38,320 nucleotides of DNA from Gammaproteobacteria bacterium (GTDB lineage: Bacteria > Pseudomonadota > Gammaproteobacteria > Xanthomonadales > SZUA-5). Every line of letters begins with the position of its first letter. Positions within the stretch are counted from its first letter, which is position 1. The stretch spans positions 1-38,320 of the forward strand of contig JAUIFV010000028.1 in NCBI GenBank assembly GCA_030430155.1, in the 5' to 3' direction. A program made the translations under genes and the position numbers. The notes beneath the pieces were generated by a model that ran no database searches, was not told where the DNA came from, and saw only the letters and a program-made list of their open reading frames with translations. This document shows, piece after piece, positions 1-9,500 of the stretch.

Positions 1-1
1 G

Positions 2-1891
2 CTCTGCTACAGCTGCCATACCAGCTGGACGACCAGCTGCGGCGGCTGCCATCTGCCCATCCAGGCCAACAAGAAGACTGAACGGCACCACTACGAGGGT
101 CTGGAAACACGTAACTTCGCCACCTACAACCCCCAGGTGACCCGCGATGACGTGTTCATGCTCACCCGCCACGGTGAGATCAAGGACTACGCCATCGCGC
201 CGCTGCGTTCCAGCTCGGCCCTGGTGCTGTCCAGTACCAACATCAACCGTGAGCGCATCTACATCCAGCAGCCGCCCATCTCCGCCGCCGGCTACAGCTC
301 GCAGGCGATGGCGCCGCACTATCCGCACACCGAGCGGCGCACCGAAACCAAGACCTGCACCGACTGCCATCTGAGCGAGGCCAACGACAACAACGCGATC
401 ATGGCCCAGACCTTGGGTCACGGCACCAAGTTCATGGACCTGCTTGGATTCAACGCCTGGGTCGGCGGTGAGGGCGAGATCAGCGCCATTCGGGTCACCG
501 AATGGGATGAGCCGCAGGCGGTGGTCGGCAGCTATCTGCACCGCTACGCCTATCCGGACTGGTTCGCCCAGCATCAGCGTGATGGCCAGGCGCTGCAGGA
601 GGCCTACAAGCACGGCTCCGGCAACGCCAACTGCATCCAGCTGCGCGGCGAATACGTCTACGTGGCCGAAGGCAGCAAGGGCTTCCGCATCTATGACGCC
701 GCCAGCGTGGCCAATAAGGGCTTCTCGCAGCGGATCATCACTGCGCCATTCTCGCCGCTGGGGCAGACCACCCGCATCAAGTCCACCGATGCCACCTGTG
801 TGGCGATGGCGACCACCCAGCCGGTGCATCCGCCGCGCAGCGTCAGCGAGATGATGCAGAACGTCAATCTCGAGCAGCCCATGCACCCGATCTACAACTA
901 CGCCTTCGTCACCGATTCGGTAGAGGGCCTGATCCTGGTGGACATCAACACGCTGCATGATCTGGAGCCGCGCAACAACATCATGGAGCGTGCGCTGACC
1001 TGGAATGGCGACGGCGTACTCAGCGGCGCGCGTCATTTGTCGATCTCCGGCTACTGGTTCTACATCACCACGCCTAGCGGCGTGGTGGTGCTGAACATGA
1101 ACGACCCGATGGCACCGCAGTACGTCACCACCATCAATCTGCCGGACGCACGGGCGACCCAGCGTCAGTTCCGCTATCTGTTCGTGACCACCGGTCGCGG
1201 ACTGGAAGTGGTGGATGTGACCATTGCCGAACGGCCCGCCGTGGTCACCGGCGCGACGGTGCCGCTGGCCGATGCGCGGAAGCTGCATGTGGCGAGGACC
1301 TATGCCTACGTCGCCGCAGGCGCGGAAGGCTTGGCGATCATCGATGTCACCAATCCGACCAAGCCGGGTCTGTACAAGATGTACAACGCCGATGGCGCGA
1401 TCAACGATGCCCGTGACGTCACTATCGCCACCACAAACGCATCGCTGTTCGCCTACGTCGCAGACGGTCGCAACGGTCTGAAGGTGGTCCAGCTCACCTC
1501 ACCCGAGCTGCAGCCGAAGTTCTACGGCTTCAGCCCGACGCCCAATCCGTACCTGATCGCCCACTACCAAACCAAGCACGCGGCGCTTTCGCTGAGTCGC
1601 GCGTTGGAGCGGGATAGAGCGGTGGATGAGACCGGCGGGCAGGTAGCCATCCTCGGCCGCGTCGGCGCGCGGCCGTTCAACGAGGCCGAGCAGAAGGCCT
1701 TCTACCTCAACGACGACGGCCAACCCTGGTTCGTGACCGATCACGTCGAAGGGCCGACCGGAATGGTGTCACCGACGCTGCCGGTCAAACCCAACCGTCG
1801 TGGCACGGTGCCGCCGGACTTTGCGCCGATTGAGGCCAAGGCCAAGGACGATCATCACGCCGACGGCCACGGCGCCAAGCCGGGGCATTGA
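2..1891 (+). CDS. Multiheme c-type cytochrome with LVIVD-type repeats (5' end outside window)
   Basis: The reading frame is open from base 2, so the start lies upstream; the GTG at 137 is internal. Three heme-binding CXXCH motifs are visible: CYSCH (bases 5-19), CGGCH (38-52) and CTDCH (356-370). The rest of the protein holds about six short beta-rich repeats of the LVIVD kind, for example YVAEGSKGFRIYD, AFVTDSVEGLILVDI, LFVTTGRGLEVVDV and AYVAAGAEGLAIIDV, which suggests a beta-propeller-like domain. The C-terminus is rich in His, Asp and Lys. A periplasmic electron-transfer role follows from the heme motifs; the redox partner and substrate are unknown. A hairpin terminator follows the TGA stop. 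Confidence 0.85.
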   Translation, partial: LCYSCHTSWTTSCGGCHLPIQANKKTERHHYEGLETRNFATYNPQVTRDDVFMLTRHGEIKDYAIAPLRSSSALVLSSTNINRERIYIQQPPISAAGYSSQAMAPHYPHTERRTETKTCTDCHLSEANDNNAIMAQTLGHGTKFMDLLGFNAWVGGEGEISAIRVTEWDEPQAVVGSYLHRYAYPDWFAQHQRDGQALQEAYKHGSGNANCIQLRGEYVYVAEGSKGFRIYDAASVANKGFSQRIITAPFSPLGQTTRIKSTDATCVAMATTQPVHPPRSVSEMMQNVNLEQPMHPIYNYAFVTDSVEGLILVDINTLHDLEPRNNIMERALTWNGDGVLSGARHLSISGYWFYITTPSGVVVLNMNDPMAPQYVTTINLPDARATQRQFRYLFVTTGRGLEVVDVTIAERPAVVTGATVPLADARKLHVARTYAYVAAGAEGLAIIDVTNPTKPGLYKMYNADGAINDARDVTIATTNASLFAYVADGRNGLKVVQLTSPELQPKFYGFSPTPNPYLIAHYQTKHAALSLSRALERDRAVDETGGQVAILGRVGARPFNEAEQKAFYLNDDGQPWFVTDHVEGPTGMVSPTLPVKPNRRGTVPPDFAPIEAKAKDDHHADGHGAKPGH

Positions 1892-1919
1892 GTAGCGTTG
1901 GTTCCACATGAGTAGAGCC

Positions 1920-1950
1920 AGGGGCCGCCACAAGCGGCCCCTTTGCTTTG
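1920..1950 (+). terminator. Rho-independent terminator after the cytochrome gene
   Basis: A 9-bp perfect stem, AGGGGCCGC (1920-1928) with GCGGCCCCT (1934-1942), closes a 5-nt loop and is followed by a T-rich stretch (TTGCTTT). It lies 29 bp after the stop codon. Confidence 0.85.
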
Positions 1951-2004
1951 GCCCTGCAGCAAGAGCATCAACTCGCCACCGGCGGGGAGCTGGCTGACAT
2001 GTGG

Positions 2005-2023
2005 GTCCGATCTGTGATCGGAC
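2005..2023. repeat. Short perfect palindrome, REP-like
   Basis: GTCCGATC and GATCGGAC form an 8-bp stem around a TGT loop. It lies in the 1951-2175 gap, where I see no gene. It resembles the small extragenic palindromes common in gamma- and betaproteobacteria. A role as a terminator or regulator is not supported, as there is no T-run. Confidence 0.5.
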
Positions 2024-2175
2024 GCTCTGGAGCCGGTGTGCCGACTCGGTTTGCACCGGTCAGCGCTCCGCAAACAACCTGCAGGCTCGAATCATCAACA
2101 TTCGGCGACGCAGATTCACTTTGTGCAGCGTGATCGCCGGTATCCTCGGACAGGTTCCCAACCGCTGGAGTACCG

Positions 2176-2667
2176 ATGCTTGCTGCCGCGCTCTTGGTTT
2201 CAGCCGCCTTGGTCGCTCCGGGACAGATCTACAAATGCGCCGCCGCCGATGGTTCAGCACGATTCCAGGACAAGCCCTGCGCCGGACAGGAGGGCACCAA
2301 GCTGGACGCTGACGGCGATGCCGCTCAGCTGCGCCAATGGCTGCAGCAGTTTCCCAAGGAAAGCCGCTCTCAGCCGGCCGCCAAGCGCTCGGCTTCCAGT
2401 CGCCCTGCGGCCGACTTCAGCGTGGTCAGCGAGGCGCAGCTGGCGGTCTGCTCGGAGAAGTTTCTCGCCTGCGCCAGCGGCAACGCGAACAAGATGGACG
2501 CCTGCATTGCGGCACTACCGCGCTGCAGCGCCTCTCGCAGCCAGGGCTGCTGCCCGGCCAGCTGCATCAGCGCATACCAGGGCTTGCGCCGCAACGGCAG
2601 CAAACTCTCCGCTGCGGTGCGCAACGCGCTGATGGCGCCCGGACGACCCAGCTGCGCCCCGCGCTAG
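2176..2667 (+). CDS. DUF4124-type small exported protein
   Basis: The 163-residue product begins with a short hydrophobic signal sequence (about residues 1-16). The pattern IYKCAAADGSARFQDKPC at about 18-35 is typical of DUF4124 domains (a Y-K-C, D-G, F-Q-D-K-P-C motif), a periplasmic module of unknown function. The middle is a Ser/Ala/Arg linker, and the C-terminal half is Cys-rich (about eight cysteines), which suggests disulfides. The ATG has a GGAG ribosome site 6 nt upstream. The TAG stop is part of the CTAG target at which a transposon-like element begins (see 2668). Family assignment is good; the function is not known. Confidence 0.75.
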   Translation: MLAAALLVSAALVAPGQIYKCAAADGSARFQDKPCAGQEGTKLDADGDAAQLRQWLQQFPKESRSQPAAKRSASSRPAADFSVVSEAQLAVCSEKFLACASGNANKMDACIAALPRCSASRSQGCCPASCISAYQGLRRNGSKLSAAVRNALMAPGRPSCAPR

Positions 2668-2842
2668 CCCACATTATTCATGAACCTTCTACTGCGGCTT
2701 CCGCAGGCGCGCTGTGGCGCGGCTTGCTCCCTCCGATCGTCTCGACGTACTGTCAAGTACGCCTTTGCCGATCTCCAGTCCGCGATCCGCACCACAGCAC
2801 ACCTGCGAGACCCTCGCTACGAACGTTCATGAATAATGTGGG
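2668..2842. mobile_element. 175-bp palindromic MITE-like element with CTAG duplication
   Basis: The perfect terminal inverted repeat CCCACATTATTCATGAAC is at 2668-2685, with its reverse complement at 2825-2842. Both ends are flanked by CTAG (2664-2667 and 2843-2846), as expected for a 4-bp target duplication. The interior is also largely self-complementary: CGTACT-GTCA-AGTACG forms a central hairpin near 2744-2761, and CTGTGGCGCGG near 2710 pairs with CCGCACCACAG near 2787. There is no coding capacity, so movement would need a transposase supplied elsewhere. A truncated relative lies at 5468-5513. Confidence 0.75.
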
Positions 2843-2889
2843 CTAGACGCACGATAACTGCGTGCTATCCCGGTACGCCGTACGCACTC

Positions 2890-2916
2890 TTGTCCTGTGG
2901 TCTTTCCCCGTATAGT
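2890..2916 (+). promoter_or_regulatory. Possible sigma-70 promoter for the YjdF-type gene
   Basis: TTGTCC (2890-2895) and TATAGT (2911-2916) match -35 and -10 boxes. The 15-bp spacer is shorter than usual, so this is tentative. It lies 34 bp upstream of the GTG start at 2950, just after the MITE-like element. Confidence 0.35.
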
Positions 2917-2949
2917 GGCGCACAGCGCATTTGAGATCGAGGCACCGCA

Positions 2950-3588
2950 GTGAGCCCAGTCCCGCAATCCTGGCCGAAAGGCGAACGCATGGCGCTGATC
3001 ATCGCCGTCCTCCTCGCCTTGCTGCTCTCCGGCATCGGGCCTTTCGACCGCTTGACCTGGATGATGGAGGTGGTCTGGGTCGCGGTTGGGCTGCCGCTGG
3101 TGATCGCGATGTGGTCGCGCTTTCCGTTGACCCGGTTGCTCGGCTGGCTGCTGGCCATACACGCGATCATCTTGATCTACGGCGGTCACTACACCTATGC
3201 GCAGACGCCCCTGGGCAACTGGGTAGCCGAGCTAGTGGGGATTGAACGCAATCATTACGATCGACTCGGGCATTTCGCCCAGGGCTTCGTCCCGGCCATC
3301 CTCGCTCGGGAACTGCTGCTGCGCAAAACCCCGCTGCGACCCGGCGGCTGGCTGTTTTATCTCTGCGTCGCTGCGGCGCTCAGCTTCAGCGCATTCTTCG
3401 AGATGCTGGAATGGTGGGCAGCGCTGATCTGGGGCGGCGAGGCGGATGCCTTTCTGGCCACCCAGGGCGACATCTGGGACACCCAATGGGACATGTTCTT
3501 GGCGATGTGTGGGGCCATCATCTCGCTGCTGGTTTGCGGGCGCGTGCATGATCGGCAGTTGGGGTTGGCGGCAGGGGCGAGGGCATAG
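2950..3588 (+). CDS. YjdF/DUF2238-family integral membrane protein
   Basis: The product has 212 residues and about six hydrophobic segments. Features typical of the DUF2238 (E. coli YjdF) family include GGHYTYAQTPLG (about 78-89), RNHYDRLGHFAQGF (about 100-113) and a C-terminal EMLEWW...GDIWDTQWDM block. The function of the family is unknown. The GTG at 2950 is used here; an ATG at 2989 is an alternative. The last residues (LGLAAGARA) and the TAG stop run into the first unit of the heptamer array at 3581, so the original C-terminus may have been altered by the array. Confidence 0.8.
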   Translation: MSPVPQSWPKGERMALIIAVLLALLLSGIGPFDRLTWMMEVVWVAVGLPLVIAMWSRFPLTRLLGWLLAIHAIILIYGGHYTYAQTPLGNWVAELVGIERNHYDRLGHFAQGFVPAILARELLLRKTPLRPGGWLFYLCVAAALSFSAFFEMLEWWAALIWGGEADAFLATQGDIWDTQWDMFLAMCGAIISLLVCGRVHDRQLGLAAGARA

Positions 3589-3777
3589 GGCACAGGGCCT
3601 AGGGCTCAGGGCCCAGGGCACAGGGCCAAGGGCACAGGGCACAGGGCACAGGGCACAGGGCACAGGGCACAGGGCACAGGGCACAGGGCACAGGGCCAAG
3701 GGCACAGGGCCAAGGGCCCAGAAAAGCTGGATTCGGCATGCTCTTGAACTTCCTGGGCCCTAAGCCCTGGGCCCTAC
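3581..3777. repeat. Heptamer array: 20 in-phase GGGCNCA units plus inverted arm
   Basis: Bases 3581-3720 are exactly 20 consecutive 7-bp units with no phase slip. Most are GGGCACA, with GGGCCAA, GGGCCCA, GGGCTCA, GGGCCTA and GGGCATA variants. A 30-bp spacer follows, beginning GAAAAGCTGG. Then 3753-3777 is a reverse-complement arm (CCTGGGCCCTAAGCCCTGGG). It lies between two converging genes and contains the stop codon of the upstream one (3586-3588). The two arms could pair into a hairpin that ends transcription from both sides; that role is inferred. Confidence 0.85.
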
Positions 3778-3781
3778 GCAG

Positions 3782-5326
3782 CTAAACCCCTCTCGCCCTG
3801 GCCTTATGCCGATAGCACTGCGCGTCTGCGGCGGCCAGCGCGGCGTCGACGTTGGCCAATGTCCGGTCCAGCTCGATAACGCCGTAGCTCAGATCCAGCT
3901 TCGCACCAACGGCGTGGTCCCGTCCCAGCTGGCGAACGCGCCGGGCGAGTCTTTCGAGCAATTCCTCGACCTGCGCGTCCGGCAGATTGCTCAGCAGCAG
4001 GGCGAACTCGTCGCCGCCTACTCTGGCCGCAGTGTCGATGGCGCGGCAGCTGCTGGCGATGGCCTCGGCAACCTGCTTGAGCAGCCGGTCTCCGGCGGCA
4101 TGGCCGCCGCGGTCATTGACCACCTTGAAATGATCCAGGTCGATGTAGACCAGATGCCAGCGTCCCTCGCCGCTACGCTGGGCATTCAGCGCCGCCTGCA
4201 GACGCTGCTCGAACTCGCCGCGGTTGACCAGGCCAGTCAGCGGGTCATGTGCTGCCTGATGGGCCAGCCGCTCGGCCAGCTGCTCCAGTTCGGTGACGTT
4301 GCGTACCGCGCCGCGGTAGCCGAGAAAACGGCCGCTCTCGCCGTACACCGGACGGGCATGATTGACCAGACTCAAGGCCTCACCGCTGCGTGATATGAGC
4401 TGCGTTTGGCGCCGTATGTCCGGCTCCTGGCGGCGCATCAGGTCGACCAGATCGCTCATGTCTGGGACCGGAAAGTCCAAGTTTCGCGCGATCTGGTCCG
4501 GGCGCAGGCCAATGGCCGCGGCAGGGGAAACGCCGACGGTGGCTTCGAAGCCCTGCGAAATGTAGGTCAGCCGCAGCTGATCGTCGGTTTCCCACAGCCA
4601 GTCGCCGGCCATCGCCGCGAAATCGGCAAAGCGCGCTTGCGCCTGCTCGGCCTCGGCTCGCGCGGCGGCCTCATTGCGCGCCGCCTCGGCGGCCTGGTCG
4701 AAACTGCGAAACATCAGGCTTTGGAAGACCACGCCGGTGAATCCGTGCGCGATCGCCAACACCAATGGAATCCGATCCAATCCGGTGCGCAGGGATACCG
4801 CCGAAGGTACCAGCGGAAATTCGCCAGGCAGCTGCCGCAACGCCATCGACAGCAGCACAAGGCCTGCGCTGAGCAGCACCCACCCCACCAGTGCGATTCT
4901 TCCGCTGAGTATCACCGCCAGTGAGACCAGTATCGGGGCCGCAATGTTGACGTTGACGGCCCGGCCGCCGGAGCCCAGGGTCATTACCAGCATGGCCAGG
5001 AAGATTGCTCCGATGATCAGATTGCCGGCGTCGCCGCGTCGCCCCAACGCCGCCGCCACCCAGGGCAGGGCCAGCAGCCCCAGCGCCAGTAGCAGCAGTA
5101 CGATGCCGATACTGGAGGTCCCCCAGATCAGCTCCCAGGTGCCGAGCAAAGCGGACGGTAGCGCACTGGTGATGCTGAAGGCGACGCTGGCACGAAAGCG
5201 GAAGGCCTGGGCGACGCTGCCGTCCTGGGCCAGCCCGGGCAGCAGCCACAGCACCCGGTTCAGCGGCGAACCGCGAAGGTCGTGATGGCGCTTGCTGTGG
5301 CTTTGGTCCGATTGCTGCTCTGACAC
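3782..5326 (-). CDS. Membrane-bound PAS-GGDEF diguanylate cyclase
   Basis: The 514-residue protein makes cyclic di-GMP. About five to six hydrophobic segments occupy residues 45-205, followed by an Ala/Glu-rich coiled coil (about 208-235), a PAS domain (about 236-345) and a GGDEF domain (about 355-514). The active-site motif GGDEF is intact (437-441). A product-inhibition site RAID (428-431) lies exactly five residues before it. FKVVNDRGGHAAGD matches the substrate-binding helix. The start is GTG with no clear ribosome site. It converges on the YjdF-type gene across the heptamer array. Confidence 0.88.
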   Translation of the reverse strand: MSEQQSDQSHSKRHHDLRGSPLNRVLWLLPGLAQDGSVAQAFRFRASVAFSITSALPSALLGTWELIWGTSSIGIVLLLLALGLLALPWVAAALGRRGDAGNLIIGAIFLAMLVMTLGSGGRAVNVNIAAPILVSLAVILSGRIALVGWVLLSAGLVLLSMALRQLPGEFPLVPSAVSLRTGLDRIPLVLAIAHGFTGVVFQSLMFRSFDQAAEAARNEAAARAEAEQAQARFADFAAMAGDWLWETDDQLRLTYISQGFEATVGVSPAAAIGLRPDQIARNLDFPVPDMSDLVDLMRRQEPDIRRQTQLISRSGEALSLVNHARPVYGESGRFLGYRGAVRNVTELEQLAERLAHQAAHDPLTGLVNRGEFEQRLQAALNAQRSGEGRWHLVYIDLDHFKVVNDRGGHAAGDRLLKQVAEAIASSCRAIDTAARVGGDEFALLLSNLPDAQVEELLERLARRVRQLGRDHAVGAKLDLSYGVIELDRTLANVDAALAAADAQCYRHKARARGV

Positions 5327-5339
5327 CCCGTTGCGCTGC

Positions 5340-5361
5340 GACGGCGCCTGGCGGCGCCGTC
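5340..5361. other. 9-bp stem hairpin in the gap upstream of the diguanylate cyclase
   Basis: GACGGCGCC (5340-5348) pairs perfectly with GGCGCCGTC (5353-5361) around TGGC. It sits 13 bp upstream of the GTG start of the minus-strand cyclase gene, so it could lie in its leader RNA or end transcription from the adaptor gene at 5511. No T-run is seen on the minus strand. The rest of the 5327-5510 gap holds the truncated repeat at 5468 and no gene. Confidence 0.4.
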
Positions 5362-5467
5362 CTCCCCCCTGGTCAAGATAACGCCTGAATATTCCTCAAC
5401 CTTAGGGCGCGGCGCCAGTGCCGCAGGCAAAACATCGCAACATCGGCTGGCACGGAGTCCTATTAGT

Positions 5468-5513
5468 GCGCCTGCGGAAGCCGCAGTAGGAGGTTCATCA
5501 ATAGTGCGGGCTA
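5468..5513. repeat. Truncated copy of the 2668-2842 MITE-like element
   Basis: Bases 5468-5513 match the reverse complement of 2665-2710 with about four to five mismatches: both read GCGCCTGCGGAAGCCGCAGTA, then RGAGGTTCAT-like sequence, then GGGCTA. Only one end survives. The element begins directly after the TAG stop of the minus-strand adaptor gene, the same placement as in the full copy. Confidence 0.7.
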
Positions 5514-6584
5514 TAGATTGCCCGCTGCCAGCTCGGCCTCCACAACGCTTTGACCATCGCTGAGCCGCTCTGCACCGCGCACCACGACCTTGTCACCGGG
5601 CCGTATCGCACCGATCACCGCGACCAGCTCGCCCTGGGCGCCGCCGGGTTCCACTCGCACCCGTTCAACACGGTTTTCGCCATTGACCCGGTAGACATAG
5701 CTTTGATCGGCGCGCAGCACCAGCGCGTCGCGCGGGATGCCGGTGCCGACGGTGGCGTCGCCATTCTTGAGCGCGACTTCCAGGGCGCTGCCGATGGTCA
5801 GCTGTACGTCGATGGGAGTAATGCGCACCTCCATCTGTCGCGAACGCTGATCGCCCACCGGCACCACTGCGCGCACTTTGCCGGCGTAGAACTGATCGCC
5901 GGCACGCAAACGCACCGACTGGCCCGGCTGCAAGCGACCCGCCATTTGCACCGGGGCCTGGGCGGTCACATCCAAGCCCTTAAGGTCCACCAGCCGCACC
6001 ACCGGGGTGCCTTCACCGACGAACTCGCCCACCTGCACCAGCTGCTCGGCCACGGTGCCGTCAAAGGGCGCTCGTATACGGCTTTCAGCGACTCGGTGGG
6101 CGACCTGATCGCGCAGCGCGCGGGCGCGGCGCAGCTCCTGCTTGGCGATATCCCGTTCGCTGCGCACCTGATCGAGCTGGCTGGGCGCCACACCGCGTTT
6201 GGCCCCCAGCGCGGTAAGCCGCTGCAGCTGACTCTCTGCCAGCTCCAGTCGGGCCTTGGCCGCATTCATGGCCGCTTCCTGTTCGGCGGCCTGCAGGCTC
6301 AAACTACGATCCTCCAGCTGCGCCAGCACCTGGCCCTTGCTGACCTGCTCGCCGATCTCGACTACATCGGCGACACGCCCGGCAACCAGCGAGGCGATGC
6401 GCGCATCCTGGCGCGAGCTGACGCTGGCCGGGACCCACAGCTCAGGAGCAAACTCCGACTGCACCACCACACCGGTTTGCACTGGCGATGGCGGCGCACT
6501 GGGCGCGGCCAGCGCGGCGACGGTGGCGCACAACAGCATGGAGGCGGTGGCGACGCGTAGCGACTGCTTGGACAACCGGATCAT
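5511..6584 (-). CDS. RND efflux periplasmic adaptor (membrane fusion protein)
   Basis: The 357-residue product belongs to the HlyD/AcrA-type adaptor family. A signal peptide (about 1-26) is followed by a first lipoyl half (IASLVAGRVADVVEIGEQVSKGQVLAQLED, about 63-92), a coiled-coil hairpin (about 95-165), the second lipoyl half (RIRAPFDGTVAEQLVQVGEFVGEGTPVVRL) and beta-barrel domains to the end. It links an inner-membrane pump to an outer-membrane channel. Its ATG overlaps the TGA of the permease gene by 4 nt (ATGA), so the two are translationally coupled. No TolC-like channel gene is present in the window. The TAG stop abuts a truncated repeat element. Confidence 0.9.
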   Translation of the reverse strand: MIRLSKQSLRVATASMLLCATVAALAAPSAPPSPVQTGVVVQSEFAPELWVPASVSSRQDARIASLVAGRVADVVEIGEQVSKGQVLAQLEDRSLSLQAAEQEAAMNAAKARLELAESQLQRLTALGAKRGVAPSQLDQVRSERDIAKQELRRARALRDQVAHRVAESRIRAPFDGTVAEQLVQVGEFVGEGTPVVRLVDLKGLDVTAQAPVQMAGRLQPGQSVRLRAGDQFYAGKVRAVVPVGDQRSRQMEVRITPIDVQLTIGSALEVALKNGDATVGTGIPRDALVLRADQSYVYRVNGENRVERVRVEPGGAQGELVAVIGAIRPGDKVVVRGAERLSDGQSVVEAELAAGNL

Positions 6585-9500
6585 GACGAACTCTCCGTCT
6601 GCAAAGTAGGAAGGGAAGGGGACAAGGGTTGCTCGGCCCGGCTTGGCTCGTTCTGAGCGTCGCGCTGGGCCACGCCCAGCCGCAGCAGGGCAGGCAGCAG
6701 CAGCAGGGTGAACACCAGACTCACGCTCATGCCGCCGACGATGACCACGCCCAGGCCGCGATAGATCTCGCTGCCGGGCGCTGGGGAAAGCACCAGCGGC
6801 AGCATGCCGGCGATGCTGGTCAGGGTGCTGGAGAACACCGGGCGCAGGCGCTCACGCAGGCTTACCGCCACCGCCTCATCGCGTTCGGCACCCTCGCGCT
6901 CGGCCTGGCGCGCTCTGGCCACGATGAGGATGGCGTTGTTGACCACCAGGCCGAGCAGGATGATGAAACCCATCATGGTCAGCAGGTCCAGCGGCTGTGG
7001 CGTGAACAGATCCAGCAGGCGCAGCGCCAGCACCCCGCCGACAGTGGCCAGAGGCAGCGCCAGGCAGACCAGCAAGCTGTCGCGCAGCGAGCGGAATAGG
7101 GTGGCCAACAGGCCGAACAGCAGCGCTGCGGCGAGCAGGAACTGACCGCCCAGCTCGCGCACCACCCTGGCCAGCGAGTCGGCGCTGCCGCTGACCCGGA
7201 TGCTGGCGTCTGCGGGCAGATTGCGGCGCAGCTCCGGCAGCAGCTGTTCCTCGACCGTCTCGATCATCGGTTCCAGCGCCACCGACGGTGGCGGCACCAG
7301 GGCCAGGGTCACCGTGCGCCGGCCGTCGATCCGGCGCAGCGAGCTGGGTCCGGTGCCGCGCTCGATGCTGACCAGATCGCCCAGTCGACGCACATCGCCC
7401 AGTGGGGTGGCCAGCGGGGTATTGGCCAGGTCTTCGGGGTTGTCCCAGTCGGCGCTGCGCAGCATCACCGCCAGACGCCGATCGCCGTCGAAGTGCTCGC
7501 CCAGCCACAGCCCGTCGCCCACCACCCGGGTCACCCGACCGAGCTCGCGCCGATCCAAACCGCTTTCCAACAGGCGGGCGTCATCGGGAATCAGGGTCAG
7601 CTGCGGCTCGGCCAACTCGGTTCCTGGCCACACCTGCACCTGCACCCCCGGCAACAGCTCCTCGGCGCGCTGCTGGGCATCGGCCGCCGCGGCATACAGC
7701 GCTGGCACATCGGTGGACTGCATGTTCACCAGCAGGGCCCGCGAGGAGCCGGCGAAACCGCCAAAAAGATTGCCCTGGGCGGCGTTGGAACGCACATCCG
7801 GCAGGCCGACCAGCACCTCCTCGCGCATGATCCGTTCCAGCTCGCCGATCTGCGACTGATCCACGACTCTGGCGCCGATGGTGCCGCCGTTGGGCCACAG
7901 CAGCACGTAGTAGTTGCGCAGCTGCGGCTCCTTCTCACCGTCCATGTAGGGCTGCAGTCGCTCGATAATCAGCGGCACCACCTCGCGCTCCACGGTGCTC
8001 ACCGAGGTCCCTGGCGGCACGTTGAGAAAGGCGTCGACCGCGGCGCGTTTGACGTCCGGTAGATAGTCCAGCGGCGGCATCAGCGCTGCGGTCAGCGCGA
8101 TCGGCAGACCCATCAGCAGGCCGATCACGCCGCGCCGGCGCACTGGCGTGTCGGTGCAGCGCATCAGCGTTGCGGTGATCCGCTGCCACAGCGCGGCGTA
8201 ACGGTCGCTGTTGCCGCTGAGGCTGAGCAGCTTGCCCGAGGCCAGCGGCAGCACGGTCAGCGCCACCAGCAGCGACATGCCCACCGCGACGCTGATGGTC
8301 AGCGCCAGATCGGCGAACATCTGGCCCTCCACGTCGGCCAGAAACAGCACCGGCAGGAAGATCGCCACCGTGGTGGCTGTCGAGGCGAGCAATGCGCCGC
8401 CCACCTGTTCGGCGGCGCCGATGGCGGCTGCAGCGGCGCTGCTGCCGCGTTGACGCCAGCGCAGGATGTTTTCGGTGACCACGATGGCTGCATCCAGGGT
8501 CATGCCGACCGCGAAGGCCAATCCAGCCAGGCTGATCACGTTCAAACTGCGTCCGAGCAGGCTGAGCACCAGCACCGTGGCCAGCAGCGACAGCGGAATA
8601 GTCAACGCGATCAGCGCGGTGGCCTTGCGACTGCGCAGGAACAGCCACAGCACGCCGATGGCCAGGACGATGCCAGCGCCCAGGTTGGCGCCCAGCAGCG
8701 AAAGCGCCTGACGAATGAACAGCGCCGCGTTGAAGCTCTGTTCGATACCCAGACCAGCTTCAGCGAGCACCCCCTCGCGCAGATCGGCCACCACCAGCTG
8801 CACCTCGTCCAGGGTGCTGAGCACGTTGGCTCCCGGCGATCGCACCAGGCGCAGGCTGATCGCCGGATTGCCATTCTGGTAGGCCGCGTTGCTGCGATCA
8901 GGGCGCTCGATGGTCACCGTGGCGATATCGGCCAGCCGCACCGGGCGGCCGTCGCGCCAAGCCAGGATCAGCTCCTCCAGCTTCTCCGGCTCGTAGCGCG
9001 CGGCCAGACGCAGCGTGTACTGGCGCCTGCCGACGTCGACGAAGCCGCCGGAGACATCGTCGGCGCGCGCGGCCAGATCGGCGACCGTGGACAGCGGGAT
9101 CTGATACTGCGCCGCCTTGACCGGATCGACCCGAATCACCAGGTCCTCCGGTGGCCCGGCGTTGACGTCGACCGCGGCCACCCCGGGTACCGCCTCCAGG
9201 CGCGGCTTGACCACGTCTTCGATCAGCCGCAAGTGCGACTCGATGGGCCCCGGCGTGCCCGGCAGCAGCTGAACGAAGAAGAATGTCAGGTTGTTGTTGA
9301 CGTCGTTGCCTGCAGCGCCGCCGACGATGGTTGGGCGTTCGGCCTCAGCCGGCCAGGTGGGAATACGATTGAGCCGCGACAGCACCTCGATCTGGGTCTG
9401 CTCCATCGGCGTGCCGACGGCAAAGCGCAGATTGATCCAGGTGTTGCCCGGAGAAGCGTTGGCCTCCAGCTGTTCCAGCCCCGGCAGCCCGCTCAGCACC

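Noticed and set aside
3581-3720. Coding low-complexity protein in the heptamer array
   Set aside because: Frames exist on both strands only because the 7-bp unit lacks stops. There is no start signal or conserved domain.
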